From Klenkia taihuensis (GTDB lineage: Bacteria > Actinomycetota > Actinomycetes > Mycobacteriales > Geodermatophilaceae), in contig NZ_FOMD01000001.1 in NCBI RefSeq assembly GCF_900112525.1, forward strand, positions 1 through 64,000: a stretch of 64,000 nucleotides of DNA, given 5' to 3'. The position numbers were made by a program, and so were the translations under genes. Within the stretch, counting starts at the first letter, position 1, and each line of letters begins with the position of its first letter. Of the stretch, positions 24,938 through 33,836 are shown piece after piece. Below the pieces are notes generated by a model. The model ran no database searches and was not told where the DNA came from. It was given only the letters and a program-made list of their open reading frames with translations.

Positions 24938-24954
24938 TGTAACACCCGGTTACA
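24938..24954. promoter_or_regulatory. Palindrome TGTAAC-N5-GTTACA, candidate TetR-type operator
   Basis: TGTAACACCCGGTTACA has perfect 6-base arms and lies directly upstream of the diiron-oxygenase/reductase operon (minus strand). The form is typical of TetR repressors that control lipid- or alkane-related oxygenases. The only TetR gene in the window (55.4 kb) is too far away to link with confidence. Confidence 0.55.
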
Positions 24955-25074
24955 GGTACCAAGCATGGCGGATGCCGCCGGTAGCTGCAACCCCGGGACA
25001 CGTCTTCCCGCACGGACTGTGACCCAACCCTCATCCGGGTCCGATGTTCTGACGTGGACGTCTTCCGCTGGAAA

Positions 25075-25092
25075 TACCTCAGCGCTAAGTTA
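25075..25092. promoter_or_regulatory. Shared palindromic operator, site 4 (before hyuA)
   Basis: TACCTCAGCGCTAAGTTA agrees with the shared consensus at nearly every position. Its right half contains a plausible -10 (TAAGTT, 25086-25091) ending 7 bases before the hyuA ATG, so the operator would overlap the -10 of a leaderless promoter. Confidence 0.7.
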
Positions 25093-25098
25093 TCGGTC

Positions 25099-27204
25099 AT
25101 GACGAGCAGGCGGGTACGCATCGGCATCGACACCGGCGGCACCTTCACCGACGTCGTCGCGGTGGACGAGGAGTCCGGCGCCACGACGACCACGAAGACG
25201 CCGTCCACCCCCGGCAACCCGGCCGACGGCTTCCTCGCCGGCGTGCAGAAGGTCCTCGACCTCATGGGCCTGGACGGCGACGCCGTCACCGCGGTCAGCC
25301 ACGGCACCACCGTGGCCACCAACCAGCTGCTCGAGGGCAAGCTGGACCGGATCGGCTTCATCACCACCGAGGGCTACGCATCGGTGCTCGAGATCGCCCG
25401 CCAGTCGGTGCCCGACGGCTACGGCAACAGCTACTTCTGGGTCAAGCCGCCGCGCATCGTCCCGGCCGACCTGGTGAAGACCGTCGGCGGGCGGCTGGAC
25501 CACACCGGCGCCGAGGTGCGCCCCTTCGACCGCGACCAGGCCGTCGCCGCCGCGCAGTTCTTCAAGGACGCCGGCATCGGCTGCGTCGGCGTCTGCTTCC
25601 TGCACGCCTACGCCAACGACGCGCACGAGCGGGCCATGCTCGAGGTGCTGCACGAGGTGCACCCCGACTGCGTCGTGTCGGTGTCCTCCGGCGTGCTGCG
25701 CGAGTACCGCGAGTACGAGCGGTCGGTCACCACGCTGGTCGACGCCGCGGTGAAGCCCAAGGTCGGCGCCTACGTGACCAGCATCCGGTCGCGGCTGGAC
25801 GAGATCGCCCCCGGCGTCCCCTTCTACGTCATGAAGAGCAACGGCGGTGTGCTGTCCGCCGAGGAGGTCGTGCACCAGCCGATCACCACCATGCTCTCCG
25901 GCCCGGCCGCCGGCGCCCTGGGGGCCGCGCTCATCGCGCAGACCGCCGGGTTCGACCGGATCCTCACCTGCGACGGCGGCGGCACCTCCACCGACGTCAC
26001 CGTGGTCATCGACGGCGAGCCCGCGCTCACCACCGAGGGCACGGTCGGCGCCTACCCGTCCAAGATCCCGATGATCGACGTCGTCACCGTGGGCGCCGGC
26101 GGTGGCTCCATCGCCTGGATCGCCCCCGAGGGCACCCTCAAGGTCGGCCCGAAGAGCGCCGGCGCCGACCCCGGCCCGATGTGCTACCCCAGCCGCGGCC
26201 CCGAGCCCACCGTCACCGACGCGCACGTCGTGCTCGGCCGGATCCCCCCGCACCTGCTGGGCGGGGAGATCCCGCTGTCGGTCGAGGCGGCCACCGGCGG
26301 CCTGGACACCCTGGGCGGCGAGCTCGGGCTGTCGCTGGAGAAGACCGCCACCGGGATCCTGGAGATCTCGGCCTGGAACCAGGCCAACGCGCTGCGGCAG
26401 GTCACCGTGGCCCGCGGCCTCGACGTCCGCGACTTCACGCTGACCACGTTCGGCGGCTCCGGCTCGCTGCTGGCCTGCCGGCTGATGGACATCCTCGGTC
26501 TGCCCCGCACGCTGGTGCCGCCGAACCCGGGCAACGTCAGCGCGTTCGGCCTGCTCACCGTCGACGTCCGCAACGACTACGTGCAGACGATGATTGCCAA
26601 GCACACAGCGCTGGACGCCGGCGCCGTGGCCAGCGCCTACGCCGAGCTCGAGGCCCGGGCCGGCACCGCCCTGGACGGCGAGGGCTTCGCCCGCGACGAC
26701 CAGCGCATGCAGCGGACGGCGGACCTGCGCTACGTCGGCCAGGCCTTCGAGGTCCGGGTCCCCGTGCCCGACGGCGAGCTCGACGACGCCGCGCTGGCCA
26801 CGGTGGCGGACGCGTTCCACGCCGCGCACCACCAGCTCTACGGCTACGACTTCCGCACCGACCCCCGCCAGGCGGTGGAGTGGGTGAACCTGCGGGTCAG
26901 CGGCATCGGCCCGATCCGCCGTCCCGACCTCGTGGCCCGGCCCGACCGCACCGAGGGGTCGGTCGCCGACGCCGTCACCGGCACCCGCCGGGTCTTCTTC
27001 GACGCAGTGTCGACGGCGCCGTCCTCCGGAGGCGACTGGGTCGACACCCCGCTCTACGCCCGCACCCAGCTGCAGCCGGGCGACGTCGTCACCGGCCCGG
27101 CGATCGTCGAGGAGTTCGGCTCCACGGTCCCGGTGCACCCCGGCTTCCGCGCCACCGTCGACAGCTACGCCAACCTGCTGCTCACCAAGGAGACCTCGCG
27201 ATGA
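25099..27204 (+). CDS. hyuA: Hydantoinase/oxoprolinase family protein, subunit A
   Basis: Protein of 701 aa, full length for HyuA. The actin-like ATPase fold begins with GIDTGGTFTD (9-18) and continues with SHGTTVATNQLLEG and the second phosphate motif LTCDGGGTSTDVTVV. HyuA/HyuB pairs use ATP to open or carboxylate cyclic amides and ketones (N-methylhydantoin, 5-oxoproline, caprolactam, acetophenone). No ribosome-binding site separates operator site 4 from the ATG, so a leaderless transcript is likely. It overlaps hyuB by ATGA. The shared operator suggests a nitrogen heterocycle or amide from nucleobase breakdown as substrate. Confidence 0.92.
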   Translation: MTSRRVRIGIDTGGTFTDVVAVDEESGATTTTKTPSTPGNPADGFLAGVQKVLDLMGLDGDAVTAVSHGTTVATNQLLEGKLDRIGFITTEGYASVLEIARQSVPDGYGNSYFWVKPPRIVPADLVKTVGGRLDHTGAEVRPFDRDQAVAAAQFFKDAGIGCVGVCFLHAYANDAHERAMLEVLHEVHPDCVVSVSSGVLREYREYERSVTTLVDAAVKPKVGAYVTSIRSRLDEIAPGVPFYVMKSNGGVLSAEEVVHQPITTMLSGPAAGALGAALIAQTAGFDRILTCDGGGTSTDVTVVIDGEPALTTEGTVGAYPSKIPMIDVVTVGAGGGSIAWIAPEGTLKVGPKSAGADPGPMCYPSRGPEPTVTDAHVVLGRIPPHLLGGEIPLSVEAATGGLDTLGGELGLSLEKTATGILEISAWNQANALRQVTVARGLDVRDFTLTTFGGSGSLLACRLMDILGLPRTLVPPNPGNVSAFGLLTVDVRNDYVQTMIAKHTALDAGAVASAYAELEARAGTALDGEGFARDDQRMQRTADLRYVGQAFEVRVPVPDGELDDAALATVADAFHAAHHQLYGYDFRTDPRQAVEWVNLRVSGIGPIRRPDLVARPDRTEGSVADAVTGTRRVFFDAVSTAPSSGGDWVDTPLYARTQLQPGDVVTGPAIVEEFGSTVPVHPGFRATVDSYANLLLTKETSR

Positions 27205-29042
27205 CCGCTGCAGACCCGGTGCTCGTCGAGATCGTCGCCGGCACGCTGGCCGCGATCGAGATGGAGGTCGAGACCGCCATCGGCCGCACCTCGCGCTCCC
27301 CGATGATCCGCGACGCGCACGACTTCCGGGCCGGCATCCACGACCGGCAGCTGCGCAAGCTCACCGGCCGCTCCTACTCCGCGCTGGTGCAGCCGGTGGT
27401 GCGCGACTACCCGATCGCGGAGATGAACGTCGGCGACGTCTTCTTCCACAACGACGTCTACCTGTCCGAGGGCGGGATCGGCCACCTGCCCGACCTGTGC
27501 GTGACGGTGCCGGTCTTCGCCGAGGGCGAGGTCGTCGCGTTCATCCAGGCCTTCGGCCACCACGACGACATCGGCGGCGCCGTCCCGGGCTCCATGCCCT
27601 CGGCGGCGACCAGCATGTTCGAGGAGGGCCTGATGGTCCCCCCGATCAAGCTGTGGGACCGCGGCGTCCCCAACGAGTCGGCGCTGAAGATCATGACGCG
27701 CAACTCCCGGATGCCCGACTCGCTGGCCGCCGACCTCGACGCCGAGTGCTCGGCCTGCCTGGCCGGCGCCCGCCGCCTGGGCGAGCTGTTCGAGCGGTAC
27801 GGCGTCGCGGCGGTGGAGGCCTGCTTCGACGCGATCCTGGCCAACTCGACCGAGGTCTACCGGACCGAGATCCTCAGCCAGATCCCCGACGGCACCTACG
27901 TCTGGGAGGACTACGCCGAGCACGACGGCGTCGACGAGCCGATGCTGCACCGGCAGCGCATCACGCTGACCATGGACTCCTCCGCGGAGGTCCCGCTGGT
28001 CATCGACTTCACCGGCACCGGCCCGCAGGCCAAGGGCCCGATCAACCACTGCGGCGACTACTCCGACGGCAACTTCCTCAAGAAGTGGCTCGCGCCCATC
28101 CTGCGCAACCTGGCGGCGACGCCGGAGCGCATGGCCGAGCTCGACGTCAACGAGGGCGTCGTCCCGCTGATCGAGATGCGGTTCCCGGAGAAGGGCACGC
28201 TGCTCACCCCGGTGTTCCCCGCGCCGACCAACGCCCGCACGTTCGTCATCCTGCGGTTGCTGGGCGTGCTGGCCGGTGTGCTGGCCAAGGCCACCGGCGG
28301 CCGGATGCCCGCCGACCAGGAGACGATCCGCTACACCGGCGTCTACGGCACGGACGTCGACGGCGAGCCCTACCTCATGCGCGAGGTGCTCGGCGGCGGC
28401 TCGGGCGGGCGGTACTACGCCGACGGCGAGGACACCATCCACGTCGTCCCCGACTCCCGGAACCTGCCGACGGAGTTCACCGAGGGCCGCTTCCCGCTCC
28501 GGATCGAGGCCCTGGGCCTGGCGATGGACTCCGGCGGCCCGGGCCGGTACCGCGGTGGCTGCGGCTACGAGAAGCACATCCGGGTGCTCCGCGACGCGCA
28601 CTTCATGTCCATCGCCGACCGCTCGATCCTGGCCTGCTGGGGCGTCAAGGGCGGCAAGGCCGGCCGGCCCTTCCAGATCACGGTCGACCCGGGCGGCCCG
28701 GACGAGCACGAGGTCGACGCCCTCGCCGACGCCGAGCCGCTCAAGGCCGGCACGGTCGTGCGGGTGCGGACGACGGGCGGCGGCGGCTGGGGCGACCCGC
28801 TGGACCGCCCGGTCGAGGAGGTGCTGCAGGACATCGCGTGGCTGAAGGTGAGCGTCGAGGGCGCCCGCCGCGACTACGGCGTGGTCGTCGACGACGACGG
28901 CGACGCCGACCTCACCGCCACCGACGCGCTGCGCGAGGAGATGCGCGCGGCCCGCACCGGCGAGGAGCCGTTCTTCGACCGCGGCCCCGGCTACGCCACC
29001 CTCTCCGGCGGCGCGGCGTTCAACGAGTTCGACGTCCTGTAG
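27201..29042 (+). CDS. hyuB: Hydantoinase/oxoprolinase family protein, subunit B
   Basis: Protein of 613 aa of the HyuB family, the partner that carries the hydrolytic or carboxylating site. Recognisable segments are RSPMIRDAHDFRAGI, GDVFFHNDVYLSEGGIGHLPD, a conserved FGHHDDIGG metal site and the late GGGGWGDPLDRP. The last ~60 residues form an acidic extension. No third (gamma) subunit follows, so it is not an acetone carboxylase. ATGA overlap with hyuA. A perfect hairpin terminator lies 14 bases after the stop. Confidence 0.92.
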   Translation: MTAADPVLVEIVAGTLAAIEMEVETAIGRTSRSPMIRDAHDFRAGIHDRQLRKLTGRSYSALVQPVVRDYPIAEMNVGDVFFHNDVYLSEGGIGHLPDLCVTVPVFAEGEVVAFIQAFGHHDDIGGAVPGSMPSAATSMFEEGLMVPPIKLWDRGVPNESALKIMTRNSRMPDSLAADLDAECSACLAGARRLGELFERYGVAAVEACFDAILANSTEVYRTEILSQIPDGTYVWEDYAEHDGVDEPMLHRQRITLTMDSSAEVPLVIDFTGTGPQAKGPINHCGDYSDGNFLKKWLAPILRNLAATPERMAELDVNEGVVPLIEMRFPEKGTLLTPVFPAPTNARTFVILRLLGVLAGVLAKATGGRMPADQETIRYTGVYGTDVDGEPYLMREVLGGGSGGRYYADGEDTIHVVPDSRNLPTEFTEGRFPLRIEALGLAMDSGGPGRYRGGCGYEKHIRVLRDAHFMSIADRSILACWGVKGGKAGRPFQITVDPGGPDEHEVDALADAEPLKAGTVVRVRTTGGGGWGDPLDRPVEEVLQDIAWLKVSVEGARRDYGVVVDDDGDADLTATDALREEMRAARTGEEPFFDRGPGYATLSGGAAFNEFDVL

Positions 29043-29055
29043 GTCGTGCGGTCGT

Positions 29056-29081
29056 GCGGCCCAGCCCCCAGGCTGGGCCGC
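29056..29081. terminator. Hairpin terminator after hyuAB
   Basis: GCGGCCCAGCC and GGCTGGGCCGC form a perfect 11-bp stem with a CCCA loop directly after the hyuB stop codon. Confidence 0.75.
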
Positions 29082-29210
29082 ATGACCGAACCCGACGAGA
29101 AGGACCAGTCCGCCGCCGAGGCACAACTGCACGCCGGCCCCCGCGACGAGGGCGGCGAGGGCGGCATGGCCACCCGTGAGCTGCGCGCCCGGGAGGCCGA
29201 GGAGGACTAA
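29082..29210 (+). CDS. Small acidic hypothetical protein (42 aa)
   Basis: An ATG frame encoding MTEPDEKDQSAAEAQLHAGP and ending ELRAREAEED. It is strongly charged and Glu/Asp/Ala-rich, without a recognised family. Codon third positions are GC-rich as in neighbouring genes. No ribosome-binding site is visible: the hyuB terminator stem runs up to the base before the ATG. It overlaps the 3' end of the Mur-ligase gene on the other strand by 4 bases. It may be a real small protein or chance. Confidence 0.4.
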   Translation: MTEPDEKDQSAAEAQLHAGPRDEGGEGGMATRELRAREAEED

Positions 29211-30718
29211 CCGGCGGCCCGGCGGCGCCCGTCCAGGGCCGCCCGGGCCACCTCGGCGTCGGCGAACCGCTCCGCGCGGGCGGGGTCCACCGCCCCGGGC
29301 GCGTCCTGCAGCAACGTCTCGTGGCCCCGGCCGACGACCAGGACGACGTCGCCCGGGCCGGCCTCGCCCACGGCCGCGGTGATCGCGGTGCGCCGGTCGA
29401 GCACGGTGCGCACCCCGGCCGCGGAGCCGATCAGCCCCACCGCCAGCTCGGCCACGATGGCCGCCGGGTCCTCGCCGTGGCTGCCCTCGTTGGTCAGCCA
29501 GACCTCGTCGGCGGCCCGCGCGGCGGCGCCCAGGCCCTGCCGTTTCCACCGGTCCCGGGCGCCGCGCGCACCGAGCACCAGGTGCACCCGGCCGGCGGGC
29601 CGCAGCTGCGCCGCGGTGACCAGGGCCTCGGCGAGCGCGCCGGGGGTGTGCGCGTAGTCCACGACCACCAGCGGTGCGCCGGGTGCGCTGAGCAGCTCGC
29701 CGCGCCCGGGTGGCGCGTGGACGGCGGCCAGCGCGGCGGTGACGGCGGCGGGGTCGCGGCCCAGCCGGACGGCGGCGGCCCAGGCCGCGGCCAGGTTGGT
29801 GGTGTGCGCACGGCCCACGACCGGGGTGCGCACCCGGTGGCGCCCGCCGCCGACCTGGAGCAGCACCTCGGTGCCCGCCGCCCCCGACGAGCCCTCGAGC
29901 ACCCGGACGTCGCAGTCGGCGCCGTGCCCCACCCGGGTCACCGGCACCCGGGCCTGGTCGGCCAGCCGCCGGCCCCACGGCTCGTCGACCACGACGACGG
30001 CCGCCCGGGTGCGGTCGGGGGCGAACAGCCGGGCCTTGCTGGCCCAGTACTGCTCGACGGTGCCGTGGTGGTCCAGGTGGTCGGCCTCGAAGCCGGTGAA
30101 GACGGCGAGCTGCGCGGGCAGGGCGTCCAGCCGGCCGACGTCCAGGGCGATGGAGGAGGCCTCGACGACGGCGCCGACGGCCCCGCGCTGCACCATCCAG
30201 CGCAGCAGCCGGTGCAGGTCGGGCGCCTCGGGGGTGGTCAGCTCGGTGGCCCGGGTGTGCCGGCCCACCCGCGCACCGACCGTGGTGAGCAGCCCGCAGC
30301 GGGCAGCGGGCCGGTCCAGCGCGCCGGCCAGCAGGGTGCTCGTCGTCGTCTTGCCGTTGCTGCCGGTCACCGTGACCACCCGCAGCCGGTCCGCCGGGTC
30401 CCCGGCCAGCAGGGCGCCGGCCGGCCCCAACGCGGCCCGCACCGAGGGCACCTCCAGCACCGGCACGCCGAGCCCGGCGGGCAGCCGCTCGGGCCGGTCG
30501 GCCAGCAGCGCCACCGCCCCGACCCCGACGGCCGCGGCGGCGAGCCGGTGGCCGTCGGCGCGGGCGCCGCGCACGCAGCCGAACAGGTCCCCCGGGCGCA
30601 CGCGGCGGGAGTCGGTGACCAGGTCGGTGACCGGCAGGTCGACCGCGGGCGGCGGGACGGACAGCCGGGCGGCGACGGCGGACAGGGGTGTCCCGGGGGA
30701 CAGGGACGGGCGGGGCAC
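29207..30718 (-). CDS. MurE-like Mur ligase paralogue
   Basis: Protein of 503 aa with the three Mur-ligase domains: N-terminal UDP-substrate domain (TDSRRVRPGDLFGCVRG), central ATPase with GSNGKTTT (119-126) and the lysine to be carbamylated K228 (YWASKARLF), and C-terminal domain. At the position where diaminopimelate-adding MurE has DNPR, this protein has TNEGSHGED (409-417). The VLGARGARDRWKR stretch also departs from the usual GGDRD. It stands outside any division/cell-wall cluster. It is therefore a paralogue with altered amino-acid specificity, not the housekeeping MurE. Confidence 0.8.
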   Translation of the reverse strand: MPRPSLSPGTPLSAVAARLSVPPPAVDLPVTDLVTDSRRVRPGDLFGCVRGARADGHRLAAAAVGVGAVALLADRPERLPAGLGVPVLEVPSVRAALGPAGALLAGDPADRLRVVTVTGSNGKTTTSTLLAGALDRPAARCGLLTTVGARVGRHTRATELTTPEAPDLHRLLRWMVQRGAVGAVVEASSIALDVGRLDALPAQLAVFTGFEADHLDHHGTVEQYWASKARLFAPDRTRAAVVVVDEPWGRRLADQARVPVTRVGHGADCDVRVLEGSSGAAGTEVLLQVGGGRHRVRTPVVGRAHTTNLAAAWAAAVRLGRDPAAVTAALAAVHAPPGRGELLSAPGAPLVVVDYAHTPGALAEALVTAAQLRPAGRVHLVLGARGARDRWKRQGLGAAARAADEVWLTNEGSHGEDPAAIVAELAVGLIGSAAGVRTVLDRRTAITAAVGEAGPGDVVLVVGRGHETLLQDAPGAVDPARAERFADAEVARAALDGRRRAAG

Positions 30719-30802
30719 AGAGGGCCTCTCGACGGGACCACGGGCGTCGGCTCCACCCGCTGGCCATCATGGGGACCTCGCACCGCCCCCGGCCACCCGG
30801 GA

Positions 30803-31402
30803 TCAGGCGGCGGTGCGCCCCCGGGCCACCGACCGCACGACCGGGACCAGCGCCTCGGCGATCAGCGCGTAGCCGGCCGAGGAGGGGTGGAAGCGGTCGG
30901 CGGAGAACAGCGCCGGCTGGGCCCGGAACCGGTCGCCCAGCTCGCTGCCGATCGGCACGGCCACCCCGCCGGCGGCCCGCACGGCGTCGGTCTGCCGGCG
31001 CTGCAGCTCGCCGCTGGCCACCGCGACCAGCTGCTGGAACGCCGGCGGCACCCACGGCACCGCGGACAGGTCGGGCGCGGGGACGACGAGGACGTCGGCA
31101 CCGAGCACCCGCAGGTCGCGGACCGCCGCGCCCAGCTGCTCGGCCGCGGCGGCCGGGGGGACGAGCCGGGTGAGGTCGTTGGCGCCGACGACCACCAGCG
31201 CCAGGTCGCACCGGGTCACCTGGCGGACCTGGCCGGGCAGCGCGGCCGACACCGCGCCCGGGACGGCCACGACCTGCAGGGTCGCGTCGACGCCGTCCTC
31301 GGCCAGCGCCCGGACCAGCCGCGGGCCGATCGCGTCGTCGGGCCGGGCGGCGCCGGTGCCGTAGGCGATCGAGTCGCCGAGCGCGGCCAGGGAGAAGCTC
31401 AC
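30803..31402 (-). CDS. SGNH/GDSL hydrolase
   Basis: Protein of 199 aa. The GDS block is LAALGDSIAYGTGA (catalytic serine in GDSIA), the GxND block is VVVGANDLTRL, and the DxxH block is SADRFHPSSAGYALIAEAL. All four SGNH residues are present. No signal peptide is seen with the GTG start at 31402, so it is probably cytoplasmic. It would hydrolyse small esters or thioesters. It lies divergent from the phosphofructokinase gene. Confidence 0.82.
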   Translation of the reverse strand: MSFSLAALGDSIAYGTGAARPDDAIGPRLVRALAEDGVDATLQVVAVPGAVSAALPGQVRQVTRCDLALVVVGANDLTRLVPPAAAAEQLGAAVRDLRVLGADVLVVPAPDLSAVPWVPPAFQQLVAVASGELQRRQTDAVRAAGGVAVPIGSELGDRFRAQPALFSADRFHPSSAGYALIAEALVPVVRSVARGRTAA

Positions 31403-31532
31403 GGGAGTGGGAACGGGCCTCCGACCAGGGGTGTTCCGGGCGAGAACACGTCTGGGACGTCTACCCCGTTCGTGCAGGTCAGCGGCGAGCCGGGGTCCCG
31501 GCGGGGGCCCGGGACAGGGCACACTGGGGGCC

Positions 31533-32870
31533 GTGGACACCGACGAGCAGCTCGAGCTGACGGCGGCCGACCTCGCCGTCCGCACCCTCGGCGAGCTGAC
31601 CATCCCCTCTCCGCTGGAGAGCGGCCTGCTCGAGCGCGGGGAGTCCCTGCACTACGTCGGCGAGCACGACCGGGTGCTGGTCGACGGCACCCTGGGCATG
31701 GCCGCCCGGCGCGGCGTCCCGGTGGAGGAGCTGCCGACCTTCGAGCCCGGCGGCCCGCGCCGCACGCTGTTCTTCGACCCGAAGAAGACCAAGGTCGGCA
31801 TCGTGACCTGCGGCGGGCTGTGCCCGGGGCTGAACAACGTCATCCGCGGCCTGGTCGGCGAGCTCGCCGAGCACTACGGCGTGCACTCGGTGACCGGTTT
31901 CCGCGACGGCTACCTGGGCCTGACCCCGCACGGCGACGAGCCGATGGACCTCACCCCGGAGTCGGTCCGCTACATCAACCAGCAGGGCGGCACGGTGCTC
32001 GGCACCTCCCGCGGGAGCCAGGACCCGCGGGTGATGGTGGAGACGCTGCGGCTGCGGCAGATCGACATCCTGTTCGTCGTCGGTGGCGACGGGTCGCTGC
32101 GCGGGGCGCAGGCCATCGCCGACGAGGCGATGCGGCAGGGCCTGCCCATCGCGGTCGTCGGCGTCCCCAAGACCATCGACAACGACATCCCCTGGATCGA
32201 CCGCAGCTTCGGGTTCCAGACCGCGTTCGGCCGGGCGGCGGAGTCGATCCGGTCGGCGGCCACCGAGGCGCGCTCGCACCGCGGCGGGGTCGGCCTGGTG
32301 AAGCTGATGGGCCGGCACTCCGGGTTCATCGCCGCCTACGCGACGCTGGCCAGCGACGACGTCGACCTGGTGCTCATCCCCGAGGTGGCCATGCCGCTGG
32401 GCGGGGAGCGCGGCGTGCTGGCGCACGTGGAGAAGGTGCTGGCCGACCAGGGCCACGCCGTCGTGGTGGTCGCCGAGGGCTACGGGCAGGACATGTTCGC
32501 CGGGGTGGAGGGCGGCGCCGACGCCTCGGGCAACGCGAAGCTGTTCGACATCGGCAAGAAGCTGCGCGACGAGATCGGCGCCCACCTCGGCGCCAGCGGG
32601 GTCCCGTTCCAGCTGCGCTACGTCGACCCGGGCTACGCCATCCGCAGCGTGCCGGCCAACAGCCACGACTCGGTCTACTGCACCCGGCTGGCGCAGGCCG
32701 CGGTGCACGCCGCGATGGCCGGCCGCACCGCGATCGTCGCCGGCCGCTGGCACGGCCGGTTCGTCAACCTGCCGATCCCGCTGGTCACCCGCTCGCGCAA
32801 CCAGGTCGACCCGCGCGGGGACCTGTGGCTGTCGGTGCTGGAGACCACCGGGCAGCCGGTGCACCTCTAG
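31533..32870 (+). CDS. Phosphofructokinase (plant-type ATP-PFK group)
   Basis: Protein of 445 aa. It has the PFK signatures VTCGGLCPGLNNVIRGLV (91-108), VVGGDGSLRG (182-191), PKTIDNDI (212-219) and MGRHSGF. In GGDGS the glycine that follows GGD marks ATP rather than pyrophosphate use, while the lysine of PKTIDND is shared with the long plant-like and PPi-type group. The ~80-residue N-terminal extension is typical of that group. It phosphorylates fructose 6-phosphate in glycolysis. The GTG at 31533 follows a CACACT -10-like element by 7 bases, so it may be leaderless. Confidence 0.88.
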   Translation: MDTDEQLELTAADLAVRTLGELTIPSPLESGLLERGESLHYVGEHDRVLVDGTLGMAARRGVPVEELPTFEPGGPRRTLFFDPKKTKVGIVTCGGLCPGLNNVIRGLVGELAEHYGVHSVTGFRDGYLGLTPHGDEPMDLTPESVRYINQQGGTVLGTSRGSQDPRVMVETLRLRQIDILFVVGGDGSLRGAQAIADEAMRQGLPIAVVGVPKTIDNDIPWIDRSFGFQTAFGRAAESIRSAATEARSHRGGVGLVKLMGRHSGFIAAYATLASDDVDLVLIPEVAMPLGGERGVLAHVEKVLADQGHAVVVVAEGYGQDMFAGVEGGADASGNAKLFDIGKKLRDEIGAHLGASGVPFQLRYVDPGYAIRSVPANSHDSVYCTRLAQAAVHAAMAGRTAIVAGRWHGRFVNLPIPLVTRSRNQVDPRGDLWLSVLETTGQPVHL

Positions 32871-32961
32871 CGCCGCACCGCGTACCGCTCGGCGACGATG
32901 CCGTCGAGGGAGCAGATCGCGGAGCAGAGCAGCCGGGCCACACGGTGGGCACGGCCCGCGC

Positions 32962-33747
32962 TCAGGTGCCGGGGAAGAAGAAGGGCACCCGCTGCTGGTA
33001 GTCCTGGTAGGCGGGGCGGTCGCCCATCCTGTCCTCGGTCCGCTTGGCCCCGGTGGCGTACACGAGGAAGTAGGTCATCGCGGCCGGGGCGGCGACCAGC
33101 CAGCCGCCGGGGGCGGAGGCGGCACCGGCCAGCCAGACGCCGTCCCACATGATCGAGTCGCCCAGGTAGTTCGGGTGCCGGGAGACACCCCACAGCCCGG
33201 TGTCCAGGACGTCGGGCCGCTCGTCCCGGTCGCGCTGCGCGTAGGCCGACTTCTGCCGGTCGGCGACGGCCTCCACCACCGCGCCGGCCACCGCGACGGT
33301 CACGCCGGCGGGGACCAGCCAGCGGCGGGCCGAGCGGGGCAGCGTGCTGGCCGCGGCCAGCTGCAGCGGGGCGGAGACCAGCAGCTGCGCGGCGGCCTGG
33401 GTGCCGAACACCTTCGCCAGCACCCGCGGGGTGGAGTCGCCCTCGAGGAACTCGGTGTACCGCTCGTCCTCGGTGTCGCTGCCGCGCAGCCGACGCAGCA
33501 TCAGCGACTCCAGCCGGACCGCCCAGGCCGTGGTGAGCGCGGCCAGCGCCCACCGCCGGGTGCGGTCGCCGGTGCCCAGCGCCGCGCCGGTCAGCGCGAC
33601 GGCGGCCAGGCCGGGGCCCCAGACGCCGTCGGCGTAGTCCCGCCGTCCCGTGCGCAGCGCCAGCGCCGCGGTGCCGGCCTGCAGCGCCGTCACCACCGCC
33701 GCCGACGCACCGATGACCCGCCGCAGGTTTCTCCTGTCCACGCCCAC
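32962..33747 (-). CDS. DUF1295 integral membrane protein
   Basis: Protein of about 261 aa with several transmembrane segments. The C-terminal half carries the DUF1295 signature LWGVSRHPNYLGDSIMWDGV and ends AYQDYQQRVPFFFPGT, as in steroid-reductase/isoprenylcysteine-methyltransferase-like proteins. Exact reaction unknown. GTG at 33747 has GAGAGAGG 5-6 bases upstream; a second GTG two codons later is possible. Confidence 0.82.
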   Translation of the reverse strand: MGVDRRNLRRVIGASAAVVTALQAGTAALALRTGRRDYADGVWGPGLAAVALTGAALGTGDRTRRWALAALTTAWAVRLESLMLRRLRGSDTEDERYTEFLEGDSTPRVLAKVFGTQAAAQLLVSAPLQLAAASTLPRSARRWLVPAGVTVAVAGAVVEAVADRQKSAYAQRDRDERPDVLDTGLWGVSRHPNYLGDSIMWDGVWLAGAASAPGGWLVAAPAAMTYFLVYATGAKRTEDRMGDRPAYQDYQQRVPFFFPGT

Positions 33748-33793
33748 CGGGCCTCTCTCCCCCGCGGCGGGCCCGCTCAACCCCGGGTGGGGG

Positions 33794-33832
33794 CCGGTCG
33801 TCGCCGGGCCGGCGGGCACCGGCGACGACCGG
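33794..33832. terminator. Hairpin terminator after sugar ABC operon
   Basis: CCGGTCGTCGCCGG (33794-33807) and its exact complement (33819-33832) form a 14-bp stem just past the acetyl-esterase stop on the minus strand. Confidence 0.72.
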
Positions 33833-33836
33833 GGTC

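Noticed and set aside
25099-29042. Acetone carboxylase
   Set aside because: No gamma subunit follows, and hyuB is directly followed by a terminator.
27165-31211. Open frame of more than 1300 codons on the minus strand
   Set aside because: It runs antisense to hyuB and out of frame through the Mur-ligase and SGNH genes; its sequence is repetitive Gly/Arg/Val/Asp with no domains. The real genes are in other frames.
29321-33001. Open frame of more than 1200 codons on the plus strand
   Set aside because: It is antisense to the Mur ligase and out of frame in the phosphofructokinase gene, without recognisable domains.
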